Part shown: positions 8,582-16,552 of the stretch, piece by piece | How the letters are laid out: every line of letters starts with the position of its first letter | Numbering within the stretch: the stretch's first letter is position 1 | Assembly: GCA_002429595.1 (NCBI GenBank) | Contig: DJAM01000080.1 | Location: 1 to 35,100, forward strand | Length of the DNA: 35,100 bases | Direction: 5' to 3' | From: Coxiellaceae bacterium UBA6002 | GTDB lineage: Bacteria > Pseudomonadota > Gammaproteobacteria > UBA6002 | The notes under the pieces: model-generated | What the model saw: the letters and a program-made list of their open reading frames with translations, nothing else | Told to the model about the DNA's origin: nothing | Database searches by the model: none | Translations under genes and position numbers: made by a program

Positions 8582-9283
8582 TTATTTTGGAGTAAATTCT
8601 GATAGCGAATAAATGCCTAGCGCTTTTTCTATCTTTTCGACATGAGACACAATTTCTCTGAATCCTTCTTTGCCAAAAAGCTTATGTTCTTCCTCTTCAA
8701 ATTGTTCGCCTAATTCCTTATATTCGTTTTGTGACACAATTTTATGAAATGCGGGAAAAAGGACAGTATCTTCCCGGGCAGCATGTGGTTCATACATATG
8801 AATAAATTCAGATAATGGTTGTACAAGATGTTGTCGTTGGGATTTAAAGCTTGGACTTTGGGTTGCATCCAGAACATGCGTTGTGAGACTCCGTCCTGCC
8901 TGATGTTGTGTTTTAAGTGTTTCTACAAGCCCTATTAATTTTCCAGCTATTTCAAAACGTGGAAATATAAAATTTTCTTCAAGCTTTTCATGGTAATTTT
9001 CGATAAAATTTCGCACAATGCGTGCGCTGTTATTGATCAGGCCAGGATCAAGTTCTATATCATTTTCGATGCGAGCAATTACTTCCCGATAAATAAGGAT
9101 AATTCGCCGTAGGACGCCATGTTCTCGCATTAGATCTTCATTTGGTGAGACTTCATCTTCTTCTTTAGTATGATCGGATTGCAGTAATTGTTTTGCAAGT
9201 AATGTAGGGGTTACAGTCAGAGCTCCTCCAAAAAAGATAACTTTTTTGATAAAGTTGCGTCGCTTTAATCTTTCGGTTGCCAT
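8582..9283 (-). CDS. Tat-exported hemerythrin-like (HHE domain) protein
   Basis: Four-helix HHE/hemerythrin-type protein of about 233 residues, expected to bind a di-iron centre for oxygen, NO or iron handling. Candidate ligands occur in the expected spacing: EHGVLRR, NYHEKLEE...FP, HQAGR, and EPHAAREDTVLFPAFH. The start at 9283 is chosen over the in-frame ATG at 9340 because it has AAGAGA at good distance and gives MATERLKRRNFIKK, a canonical twin-arginine motif (R8-R9-N-F-I-K) followed by a hydrophobic stretch and an AKQ-like cleavage region. Export to the periplasm by Tat is therefore likely, unusual for hemerythrin domains, which are mostly cytoplasmic. Monocistronic by position; divergent from the ABM gene. 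Confidence 0.82.
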   Translation of the reverse strand: MATERLKRRNFIKKVIFFGGALTVTPTLLAKQLLQSDHTKEEDEVSPNEDLMREHGVLRRIILIYREVIARIENDIELDPGLINNSARIVRNFIENYHEKLEENFIFPRFEIAGKLIGLVETLKTQHQAGRSLTTHVLDATQSPSFKSQRQHLVQPLSEFIHMYEPHAAREDTVLFPAFHKIVSQNEYKELGEQFEEEEHKLFGKEGFREIVSHVEKIEKALGIYSLSEFTPK

Positions 9284-9423
9284 GAACAAGTCTCTTATAT
9301 CTTCACTTAAGTTAGTATAGACCCATAGTAATTTTTTCAAACCTAGATGTATTGGTTATTGCCATTAAAGCAAAATTACAAAGAATGAGTTAATTGAATA
9401 GAGCTTACTGAATCTCTTACATC

Positions 9424-9441
9424 ATAGTCAACGTTGACTAT
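9424..9441. promoter_or_regulatory. 18-bp perfect palindrome, candidate operator
   Basis: ATAGTCAACGTTGACTAT is a perfect 18-bp palindrome in the divergent interval between the hemerythrin gene and the ABM gene, 60 nt before the ABM ATG. It contains TTGACT, a possible -35 element. A repressor or activator dimer site is likely; the regulator is not identifiable here. Confidence 0.5.
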
Positions 9442-9451
9442 ACTTGTATAA

Positions 9452-9469
9452 CCATTTCTCCAGAAATGG
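9452..9469. promoter_or_regulatory. Inverted repeat upstream of the ABM gene
   Basis: CCATTTCT-CC-AGAAATGG is a perfect 8-bp inverted repeat with a 2-nt spacer, 11 nt after the 18-bp palindrome. It may be a second operator half or part of the 5' leader of the ABM gene. Confidence 0.4.
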
Positions 9470-9500
9470 GTATTAGATATTTTAACGAAGGAATGAGGTC

Positions 9501-9803
9501 ATGAAAACAAAGCGCTTTACGATAATGATCACAGGGATAGCAAAAGAGGGTAGGGAAGGCCACGTTAAGAGCTTTCTTTCAAAATTAATGGAACACTCAA
9601 AAAAAGAAAGCGGGTGCATTCAATATGATATTTATCAAAACAGCGAAGATCCGCAAGAGTTCTTACTATTTACTGTTTGGCATAGTCAAGAAGATTTTGA
9701 GCGACACAACCAGACAGCTGAAATGCAAGAATTTAAGCACCGTTTAGCAAAAGAATTCTTTATAAAGCAATCTAAAAAAACGTATTGGCAGCTTTTAGGC
9801 TAA
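9501..9803 (+). CDS. ABM-family (antibiotic biosynthesis monooxygenase-like) protein
   Basis: Small dimeric alpha/beta-barrel protein of 100 residues, like the quinol monooxygenase YgiN group. Typical features: ITGIAKEGREGHVKSFLSKL (strand-helix 1), ESGCIQYDIYQNSEDPQEFLLFTVWHSQEDFERH (the conserved E-x-G-C-x-x-Y-x-x-x motif and W-x-x-x-x-x-F/H pattern). Such proteins oxidise quinol-like or aromatic substrates without cofactor, or act as stress proteins. AAGGAA and GAGG precede the ATG. It is divergent from the hemerythrin gene with two palindromes between; a second, distantly related ABM protein lies at 27372-27680. Confidence 0.88.
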   Translation: MKTKRFTIMITGIAKEGREGHVKSFLSKLMEHSKKESGCIQYDIYQNSEDPQEFLLFTVWHSQEDFERHNQTAEMQEFKHRLAKEFFIKQSKKTYWQLLG

Positions 9804-9880
9804 TAGGTACAAGTGCTAAGTCGAAAGCATATTAAAGTTTAAAAATGGATTGCTTGAAAAACTTTGAATGAGAGTAATTT

Positions 9881-10777
9881 ATGTCGCTTTACAATATATC
9901 TCACAACGAAATCCAACAAATTGTAGCGGAACTAGATCAGGCTATTTATAATCACCAACAATGGTATAAAGAATTAGTCCGGACTCTTATTTGTAAGCTT
10001 CCAAGTGACAAGCATGACGTTAAGTCTGAAGCATATAAGGAATGTCGATTTGGACAGTGGTACTATGATCAGGCTCATTACGCTTTAACTGATCATCCTG
10101 GATTTGTTGCAATTGCTGAACAGCATAAACGTATGCATCAAATTGCTGCTAGTTTACTCGAGACATCCAGAATTGGCATTCTGCCTTCGGAATATGATAG
10201 CTTTGCCAATGTGCTTGAGCGAATGCGTCTTGAAATTGAGGCATTAAAACGAGAACTAGAAGAGTTACTTTATAAGCGAGATCCACTGACTGGTGCAATC
10301 AGTCGAATAGATATGCTCTCTGTCTTACGAGAGGAGCAGGAATTGTCAAAACGACAAGGAATTTCATGTTGTCTCGTTATGATGGATCTCGATTTATTTA
10401 AAAAAGTCAACGATCGTTATGGACACGCATTCGGCGATCAAGTGTTGGCTGCATCAGCACGTTATGTGATAGAACACGTTCGCCCCTACGATAAGGTATT
10501 TCGTTACGGTGGAGAAGAATTCTTAATTTTCATGCAACAAATTGAACTAGTAACAGCCTTTGAAATCGTAGAAAAAATACGCCAAGGACTAGCTGAAATG
10601 CCTATTTCTATTAACCAAGAAGAATTTATTAATATTACGGCATCATTTGGTTTAACAAAATTAGATACCCAATCACCGATTGAACAATCTATTGATAATG
10701 CTGATAAAGCTATGTATGAAGCCAAAGCCGCTGGGCGAAATTGTACAAAGATTTTTCAACGAAATTCTAACACATAA
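9881..10777 (+). CDS. dgcZ: Diguanylate cyclase DgcZ (zinc-sensing CZB-GGDEF)
   Basis: Synthesises c-di-GMP from two GTP. The 298-residue length and order match E. coli DgcZ (YdeH, 296 aa). The N-terminal chemoreceptor zinc-binding (CZB) domain has His25, Cys55 in ECRFGQW, His82 and His86, exactly offset by three from the known H22/C52/H79/H83 ligands. The C-terminal GGDEF domain starts at RDPLTGAISR (133-142) and carries RYGGEEF (208-214) with intact catalytic Glu residues. RPYD at 201-204 is the RxxD inhibitory site, so product feedback is expected. Zinc binding in the family suppresses activity, so this gene would couple metal status to sessile or surface behaviour. It stands alone, convergent with yjdM. 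Confidence 0.93.
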   Translation: MSLYNISHNEIQQIVAELDQAIYNHQQWYKELVRTLICKLPSDKHDVKSEAYKECRFGQWYYDQAHYALTDHPGFVAIAEQHKRMHQIAASLLETSRIGILPSEYDSFANVLERMRLEIEALKRELEELLYKRDPLTGAISRIDMLSVLREEQELSKRQGISCCLVMMDLDLFKKVNDRYGHAFGDQVLAASARYVIEHVRPYDKVFRYGGEEFLIFMQQIELVTAFEIVEKIRQGLAEMPISINQEEFINITASFGLTKLDTQSPIEQSIDNADKAMYEAKAAGRNCTKIFQRNSNT

Positions 10778-10835
10778 GTTGTAAATGAATCTTTTTGAAA
10801 GCCGGTCAGAAAGTAGAGATAAGAATACAACTTAT
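10774..10835. terminator. Long-loop inverted repeat between convergent dgcZ and yjdM
   Basis: ATAAGTTGTA (10774-10783) and TACAACTTAT (10826-10835) are perfect 10-bp complements separated by 42 nt, and a T7 run follows on the + strand. It spans the dgcZ stop codon and the yjdM 3' end. The loop is long for a classical terminator, so the call is tentative. Confidence 0.35.
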
Positions 10836-11164
10836 ACTTTTTTTACAAATTCAGACTTCAGCTTCATAGGTCCAAAACCTTCAATTTTACAATCGATGTT
10901 ATGATCACCCTCTACCAGTCGAATATTTCTAACTTTGGTTCCCACTTTCAAAACAACTGAGGAGCCTTTCACTTTTAAATCTTTGATAATGGTCACCGTA
11001 TCACCATCCTGAAGCAGATTACCATGAGCGTCCTTTACAATTAAAGTAGCCGAATTTTCTTCTGCTTCTTCCCACTCATGTGCGCATTCGGGGCAAATAA
11101 AAAAAGAAGCATCTTTATAGGTATAGTCCGAATTGCATTTTGGACATTTTGGCAAGGTATTCAT
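10832..11164 (-). CDS. yjdM: YjdM/PhnA-family zinc-ribbon protein
   Basis: 110-residue protein of the PhnA/YjdM family (historically linked to alkylphosphonate operons, but not a phosphonate hydrolase in most bacteria). The N-terminal zinc ribbon is CPKC ... CPEC (residues 7-10 and 24-27), followed by HEW and by the conserved beta domain: VKDAHGNLLQDGDTVTIIKDLKVKG and IRLVEGDHNIDCKIEGFGPMKLKSEFVKK. AGGATG precedes the ATG. No phn genes are nearby. Function in the cell is not established. Confidence 0.93.
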   Translation of the reverse strand: MNTLPKCPKCNSDYTYKDASFFICPECAHEWEEAEENSATLIVKDAHGNLLQDGDTVTIIKDLKVKGSSVVLKVGTKVRNIRLVEGDHNIDCKIEGFGPMKLKSEFVKKV

Positions 11165-11267
11165 GATTCACATCCTAATTTACTGAAATAATCAAGACAG
11201 CTGATGCTATCGCAACTGCTGAAATTAAAGTAGTTTAACATATATATTTAGCAGGATGCGCTATCTT

Positions 11268-11590
11268 TTTATTTAGGCTTTGTACTTACAAAGAGTAGCA
11301 TGATAATAGCGCTACTTTTTATTTTTTACGGTTTTGACCAGGGAGTGTTTCGTTCAGTAGGTAAAGCGCTTGCAATCGACTTTGTCCCGCAGCATCTTCA
11401 TGCGAGTGGTATCGGGTGGTATAACGCAACTATTGGAATTTTAGAGTTACTAGCAAGCATTGTTGCTGGTTTATTATGGGATCATATTGGCCACGCAACC
11501 ATATTTTTATATGGAGCAGTTTCAGCAATCATGGGAAGTTGTGCTTTGGTATTGTTGCCAACGAGCTCAAAATAAAAAGATAACTTTATT
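11268..11590 (+). pseudogene. 3'-end remnant of an MFS transporter gene (second copy)
   Basis: Partial duplicate of 6152-6478. It encodes only the last about 103 residues of the transporter (from the LGFVLTKSS-like helix to the stop at 11575) and continues 15 bp past the stop. Similarity begins abruptly in a T-rich stretch with no start codon or ribosome site suitable for the missing 290 residues, so it cannot make a whole transporter. An internal ATG at 11300 could give a 91-residue peptide, probably not functional. Most substitutions are silent or conservative and the frame is intact, with one 3-bp deletion (one Leu), which suggests divergence while still under selection, or recent duplication. 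Orientation equals that of the full gene. Confidence 0.85.
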
Positions 11591-11697
11591 TTAGGGTATT
11601 AACTCGAACTATGAATTTTATCACAAAATAGCTTTTAAAGCTTATTCAAAAAGACCATACTGATAGCTTCTCGTTATCATCATAAAAGGAGTTGATG

Positions 11698-12459
11698 ATG
11701 CAACGTTTTAAAAATAGAAATGTTATGATAACAGGCGCGGCTTCTGGAATTGGCTATGCAACTGCAGTTCGCATCGCTCAAGAAGGTGGAAATTTAGCAT
11801 TATTAGATATCAATATAGAGCAGCTAAAAATCGTAACAAATGAACTAGCGCGCGTATACAATATCAAAGTAGTTTGCGCTCAATGTAATGTCTCCTCGTT
11901 CACTGAAACTCACTCGGTCATTAACCAACTCGTGACTGAACTAGGTAGCATTCAAGCGCTTAGTCACAACGCAGGAATTTTACGTTGCTACCATACTCAT
12001 GAGATGACCAGCGACCAATGGAATGAGATCATTTCCGTGAATTTAACAGGTACATTCAACGTAAATCGTCATGCCATACCGCATTTATTAAAAAATAAAA
12101 CTAGTTACCTTGTTAATAATTCTTCGATTGCTATTGATCAACCGCACCCTTGGATGTCTGCCTATGTAGCGACTAAAGGTGCAATCAAATCGTTCACCCG
12201 TTCATTATTTATCGAATATTTTTTACAAGGGCTACGTGCTAACTGTGTATTACCAGGAAGTATCGAAAGTGAACTGTCAGCTACTTTTAACCTACCAGAA
12301 GGCGCGAACCCGGATCTCGTAAAAACATTGATCCCTTTAGGTGAAAGTAGGTTGGTGAGCGCTGAGCATGTTGCGAGCGTTATAGCGATGTTAACATCCG
12401 ATGATGCATTTCATATTAATGGTACGGAAATAATTGTTGATGGAGGGAGGGTTTTTTAA
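11698..12459 (+). CDS. SDR-family NAD(P)-dependent oxidoreductase
   Basis: Classical short-chain dehydrogenase of 253 residues. Numbered from ATG 11698: the nucleotide-binding TGAASGIG lies at 12-19, NNSS with the catalytic Ser near 140, and the active-site Tyr156-x-x-x-Lys160 in SAYVATKGA. A HNAGIL (N-A-G) motif is in place. The C-terminus ends NGTEIIVDGGRVF, typical of the family. Substrate unknown. Three starts are stacked (TTG 11692, ATG 11695, ATG 11698); AAGGAG at 11686-11691 fits the last best. The gene follows the MFS remnant and is convergent with the Sel1/zincin gene. Confidence 0.9.
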   Translation: MQRFKNRNVMITGAASGIGYATAVRIAQEGGNLALLDINIEQLKIVTNELARVYNIKVVCAQCNVSSFTETHSVINQLVTELGSIQALSHNAGILRCYHTHEMTSDQWNEIISVNLTGTFNVNRHAIPHLLKNKTSYLVNNSSIAIDQPHPWMSAYVATKGAIKSFTRSLFIEYFLQGLRANCVLPGSIESELSATFNLPEGANPDLVKTLIPLGESRLVSAEHVASVIAMLTSDDAFHINGTEIIVDGGRVF

Positions 12460-12479
12460 TGAGATTAGTAATTACGCAC

Positions 12480-12513
12480 AATCTGTCTGGTTTATTGGTT
12501 CTTCAGACAGATT
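12480..12513. terminator. Hairpin between convergent genes
   Basis: AATCTGTCTG (12480-12489), a 14-nt loop and CAGACAGATT (12504-12513) form a perfect 10-bp stem 20 nt after the SDR stop and 22 nt after the convergent gene's stop. No T-run follows on either strand, so it may protect 3' ends or act as a weak bidirectional terminator. Confidence 0.45.
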
Positions 12514-12535
12514 TGCGCGTGTCTTGTGCCTGTCA

Positions 12536-14962
12536 TTAAGGTGTAATTGTTGGTGCTTGATCTGCTTCTTCGTCGATATCCAAATGGTAAGTATTTTGAC
12601 TCATTGGTTTAAAAACTTGTGGGGACCAGCCACCGTAAGCTTTTTCTGTTAGCTTCTTAACATGGGCACTAACTTTTTTCAAAAATATTTCGCGGTAGTA
12701 TTTTAACAGTTCTTGTTCAGGCTTGCTTAAGTTTACAGGTTGATTATTAGATTGCGCTATCGACTGGGCGATTCGAGCAATTAATTCAGAATGATACTGA
12801 TCCTCTGTATAACTCGTAAATGTGATTTCAAATAAATTTGGTTTGAGAGCGGGATCCCTGTTCTTTTTTTCTTCAAAAAGCTTTTTCATGTCATCGCATA
12901 TTTTCTTAAAACGTGCTTCGTTAAGTTTATCGTTTGTGGCATATGGTAAGGCACTGCCATTAATTTCTCTTGCTATGAAATGTGTCAATTCGTGTATTAA
13001 CGTTCCAATAACTCTTTGTTTGTCTCGGTTGCCGCCAATAAAGAGGGTATTGTTCAGCTTATGAATATAAACCCCCACAGATGTTTTGTGGCCATCTGCA
13101 GTACAAACCAGTCCATTAACATTTTTATTGTCGGGGTCAATGGTGATTCTAAGTCGTTCATCTTCTTTGGCGGGTTCCTCCTCGTCACTATCATAACCAT
13201 CTTGGACTACAATTGGTCTGCGGGATAATTTATGTTTACCCAGCATTGCCAACTTGGCTAGATCAAATAAAGGTTTTAAGTCTTCATTCTTATAAAGCTC
13301 TTCTAGCTGAAGCAAAGTAGCATCTTCGTCATGATTACCGTTTTGGAAAACAATTCGAGAAGCTATTACTTTAGGAGCACTCAAGTTCATCTTGCGAAAT
13401 GACTCACTTGCTAGTATTTGCAAGCTGGTGACTTGAATTCTTTGTTTGTCAGTTAAATAGTTTCCCGGGGTATTTTGATCAGCATCTAAAATATCTGTTT
13501 TTGCATTTAATAACTTAAGTGTGCTAAATAGCTTTAAATTATTATCTAGCGCAGCTCGATGCATCGCTGTGCGGTTATCTTGGTCTCTCTTATCAACGCT
13601 TTGATTTTGTTCTAGGAGTAGTTGAACTCGTTTCTTTTCTACTCGTTTTAAATGTAGTTTTTTATCGATGAGTTTTTCGTAATATTCTCTTGCCTTTTTT
13701 AAGTCAATAGGTACTGCAAGGCCATTTTCGTGTATAAACCCTAGCTTAGTCAATGTTGGCTGATGTTTCGCGTTATACTTTAGCGCCTCTTCGAAGCATA
13801 AGCGCGCCAAATAGGCATCTTTTGAAAAATCATTATTGCCTTCAAAATACTGCATACCTAATTCATACCATTGTCCTGCTGCAGTAAGTTTGGCATTATC
13901 TTGTAGTAGTATGAATTTTTTGGCGTCAGCATGACCTAAACTAGCCGCTTGACGGTAATATTCTGTGGCAGTTTTAAGATTTTTTGTGACTCCTTCACCT
14001 CTTTCATAGATACAACCCAAGCTATAGTGTGCATCTGAATTATTCGGGTCTATTTTAATCGCTCGCGCGTAACATTGCCTAGCCATTGCGTGACTTTGGG
14101 GTGCCTCGGTTCCGTAGTAGAACTTTTTGCCTAAATCTGTCCAGTCCTGCGCATTTTTAAAACGATCATTATAGATTATTAGAAGTTGGGCTTGGGCATC
14201 AATATGATTCGCTGCTATTGCTTTGCAGTAAAACTCTTCAGCACGTTTAAGATTAGTTTTGACTCCTAGTCCATAATGATACAACCACCCAAGACTATAA
14301 AGTGATTCATCATGCTTAGAAGTTTTTTTAAGCGCATTTTGATAACAACTATAGGCAAACCCATAATGGCCAGTTAAGGACTCATCTCTGAAAAACTCTT
14401 CGCCCAATTCATACCAGCCACTAGCTGTATCCAGAAGAATTTTATACAGTCTAGTTTTAGCTTCTTCATGACCATGAGTCATTGCTCTGAAATAATATTT
14501 TTTTGCCAGATCAAGATCGAGCGTTGTGCCCTGCTTGTATTGATGCAGCCATCCGAGGGAAAAGAGCGATTCGGAATGTGTTGCGTCAATTTCAATTGCT
14601 TCAAGATAACAAGCGTGAGCTAATGCATAATTTTTTTCTCGGTAATATTTTTCGCCCAAAGCACTCCAGTCCTCAGCGGTGTCCATTTCTACTTTATGTA
14701 GATCTAAAAGTCGTGACATTGCAGCCTGATGACCTTGTATTGCAGCCTTAGAGTAGAATTCTTTGGCACGTTCAACATTGACGGCCGTCTCCTGACCTTT
14801 TTCTTCCATCATGCCTAAGTAATATAATGAATTAGCATGATTAGGATTGAGCGTAACGGCTTTGTTGAAGTACTGTTTTGCAAGTCTATGATTGCTACGT
14901 TTCTGGGGACCGCCAGCATAATATTGCTTGCCAGTATTGAACGAAATATCTTCGATTGCCAT
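12536..14962 (-). CDS. Sel1/TPR-ankyrin protein with C-terminal HEXXH zincin-like domain
   Basis: Large modular protein of 808 residues. The N-terminal half alternates TPR-like units with about five Sel1-like repeats (for example SLYYLGMMEEKG, SLGWLYHYGLGVKTNLKRAEEFY, SLGCIYERGEGVTKNLKTA), a scaffold for protein binding. A single ankyrin-like unit follows (DNRTAMHRAALDNN). The C-terminal region carries LIHELTHF with HELTH at 657-661, a metallopeptidase-type HEXXH zinc motif, and about 70 residues later EDQYHSELIARIAQ, which could supply a third ligand (Glu). No signal peptide. AAGGAAG lies 6 nt before the ATG. Sel1 proteins in Legionella interact with host factors; here the architecture suggests an effector-like protease, but activity is inferred only from the motif. 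Confidence 0.82.
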   Translation of the reverse strand: MAIEDISFNTGKQYYAGGPQKRSNHRLAKQYFNKAVTLNPNHANSLYYLGMMEEKGQETAVNVERAKEFYSKAAIQGHQAAMSRLLDLHKVEMDTAEDWSALGEKYYREKNYALAHACYLEAIEIDATHSESLFSLGWLHQYKQGTTLDLDLAKKYYFRAMTHGHEEAKTRLYKILLDTASGWYELGEEFFRDESLTGHYGFAYSCYQNALKKTSKHDESLYSLGWLYHYGLGVKTNLKRAEEFYCKAIAANHIDAQAQLLIIYNDRFKNAQDWTDLGKKFYYGTEAPQSHAMARQCYARAIKIDPNNSDAHYSLGCIYERGEGVTKNLKTATEYYRQAASLGHADAKKFILLQDNAKLTAAGQWYELGMQYFEGNNDFSKDAYLARLCFEEALKYNAKHQPTLTKLGFIHENGLAVPIDLKKAREYYEKLIDKKLHLKRVEKKRVQLLLEQNQSVDKRDQDNRTAMHRAALDNNLKLFSTLKLLNAKTDILDADQNTPGNYLTDKQRIQVTSLQILASESFRKMNLSAPKVIASRIVFQNGNHDEDATLLQLEELYKNEDLKPLFDLAKLAMLGKHKLSRRPIVVQDGYDSDEEEPAKEDERLRITIDPDNKNVNGLVCTADGHKTSVGVYIHKLNNTLFIGGNRDKQRVIGTLIHELTHFIAREINGSALPYATNDKLNEARFKKICDDMKKLFEEKKNRDPALKPNLFEITFTSYTEDQYHSELIARIAQSIAQSNNQPVNLSKPEQELLKYYREIFLKKVSAHVKKLTEKAYGGWSPQVFKPMSQNTYHLDIDEEADQAPTITP

Positions 14963-15462
14963 GTGAATCTTCCTTGAAATTGAGAATTAAAGCTAAAAAA
15001 TTGCCGATAAAGCGTATTTTTTTGTGTAATTTATTTTACAATTTCGATAGTTGGTCCATTATATGCGACATATGGTCAGATTGACTACAACACTATTTAC
15101 GAAGGCGATTTAGTGGATGTAACTCGTGGCATGTCCGTAATTGCCAAATCGATTTGCGGTTGAGAAAGAGTAGGTTGTTTAGTGGTTTTATAAAAACCCT
15201 GTATTTCGTGCCGTCATATTTTCAGGCACCATGTGTGTCGCCACTCGTCATGACATGTGTCACGACTGCTGCCATCTCCTCGACCTTTTTTAGGATCACA
15301 CACGTTTTCTGCACCGAGTCTCATTTTCATATTAAAAAGACCGGGAACAGTGACATCAAGTGAGATGATTTTACCTATACCCAGCAATAAATTTTTTAAC
15401 TCATCTGACGTTTCTATCTTTCTGGTGTTAGCTATGATCTCTCAAACATTGCCGCCTTGGCA
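14963..15462. other. 500-bp gene-poor interval with possible coding relics
   Basis: No convincing intact gene. On the + strand, 15011-15163 is open to a TGA and reads protein-like (for example VGPLYATYGQIDYNTIYEGD, then LVDVTRGMSVIAKSICG) but has no start codon upstream. On the - strand, 15214-15441 is open for 76 codons (KIETSDELKNLLLGIGKI, then DVTVPGLFNMKMRLG) and also lacks a proper start. These may be eroded gene fragments; I cannot name a family. Two small + strand frames (15154-15363, 15257-15466) have unnatural composition. Confidence 0.4.
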
Positions 15463-16518
15463 TTAAATTAGCTTGTTTAGCATTGTGACATCATAAGGTT
15501 CCAAAGCTTCACCTCTTTCAAGACGTCGAATTAAATCATAATTTGCTATAAATGGTCTGCCCATAGAGACTAAATCGAATTTTCCTGAAGAGATAGCTTC
15601 TTCAGCACTTTCTGCACTGTAACCTCCTGAAGCAATTAACTTGCCTTTGAAATGCTTTCGTAAAAACTCACTCATAGTCATATCATTTAATTCTTTAAAA
15701 CGAACTGAATCGTTAAAGTTGCCAGTATGTAAATAGGCGAGTGACAAATTATTTAAATTATTTAATAAATAACTAAAAACTTCAGCATCTTTAGAATTAC
15801 CAGTTATTTCATTTAAATAAGCGCCAGGCGATAGGCGAAGTCCAACTCGTTCATATCCTATCGTCTCACCGACTGCTTGAATTACTTCGAGAGGAAATCT
15901 TGCCATGTTCTCTGGATTACCACCGTATGAATCTATCCGTCTATTCGTATCATGATGTAGAAATTGATCTATCAAATAACCATTTGCACCATGAATCTCC
16001 ACGCCATCAAACCCAGCTTGGATGGCGTTTTGGGCGCATTTAGCAAATGCCGAAACAATTTCTTGTATTTCAGAAACGGTAGCAGCACGTGCCTTTCCGT
16101 GAAAAAGCCCTGGTGACCTAGAGATCCTGCCTGTCATGGTTGTCTCGGAGGCTGAAATTGGTAAGCCCCCGTTTAAAAATGTAGGGTGAGAAACACGACC
16201 AACATGCCAAAGCTGCATAAAAATTAAACCATTATTTTCATGCACTGCAGCAGTGACTTTTTTCCAAGCATCAATTTGCTGTTCTTTATAAATTCCAGGT
16301 ACATTGGTATGTCCTATACCATCTCCTCTAATCACGGTCCCTTCGGTGATTATTAGTCCTGCTCCTGATCTTTTGGCATAATAGGCAGCCATCTCCTCGG
16401 TGGCCAGCATTTCACTGCTGGCTTGAGCTCGAGTCATCGGTGCCATAATAATTCGATTTTTTAATCTTAATGCTTTGTTTAATTGATACTCCTTCAGTAA
16501 AATTTTGACAGTTGACAT
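15463..16518 (-). CDS. Old Yellow Enzyme-family FMN oxidoreductase (NemA-like), last gene of the RiPP locus
   Basis: FMN-dependent ene-reductase fold, 351 residues. Motifs: NRIIMAPMTRAQA (21-33), GLIITEGTVIRGDG, FMQLWHVGRVSHP (100-112), EIHGANGYLIDQFLHHDTN (174-192) with the substrate-binding His176/Asn179 pair and probable proton donor Tyr181, then SYGGNPENMARF, and a phosphate-binding GGYSAESAEE/MGRPFIAN segment. OYEs reduce activated C=C bonds with NAD(P)H. AGGAG precedes the ATG. It starts 100 nt after the NHLP precursor gene on the same strand, with a hairpin between. In TOMM pathways a different flavoenzyme (SagB-type) oxidises azolines; this OYE may take that or another tailoring role, or be an unrelated neighbour. 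The family call is firm; the pathway role is inference. Confidence 0.92.
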   Translation of the reverse strand: MSTVKILLKEYQLNKALRLKNRIIMAPMTRAQASSEMLATEEMAAYYAKRSGAGLIITEGTVIRGDGIGHTNVPGIYKEQQIDAWKKVTAAVHENNGLIFMQLWHVGRVSHPTFLNGGLPISASETTMTGRISRSPGLFHGKARAATVSEIQEIVSAFAKCAQNAIQAGFDGVEIHGANGYLIDQFLHHDTNRRIDSYGGNPENMARFPLEVIQAVGETIGYERVGLRLSPGAYLNEITGNSKDAEVFSYLLNNLNNLSLAYLHTGNFNDSVRFKELNDMTMSEFLRKHFKGKLIASGGYSAESAEEAISSGKFDLVSMGRPFIANYDLIRRLERGEALEPYDVTMLNKLI

Positions 16519-16552
16519 TAGAGCTCCTATAAATTTTGGATAAAGACGACGA

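Noticed and set aside
12434..12652. 72-codon + strand frame after the SDR gene
   Set aside because: It overlaps the SDR 3' end and the convergent Sel1/zincin gene and runs across the intergenic hairpin; Cys/Trp/Phe-rich translation.
15154..15466. Two overlapping 69-codon + strand frames
   Set aside because: Low-quality composition, no ribosome sites, and mutual overlap; treated only as part of the gene-poor interval.
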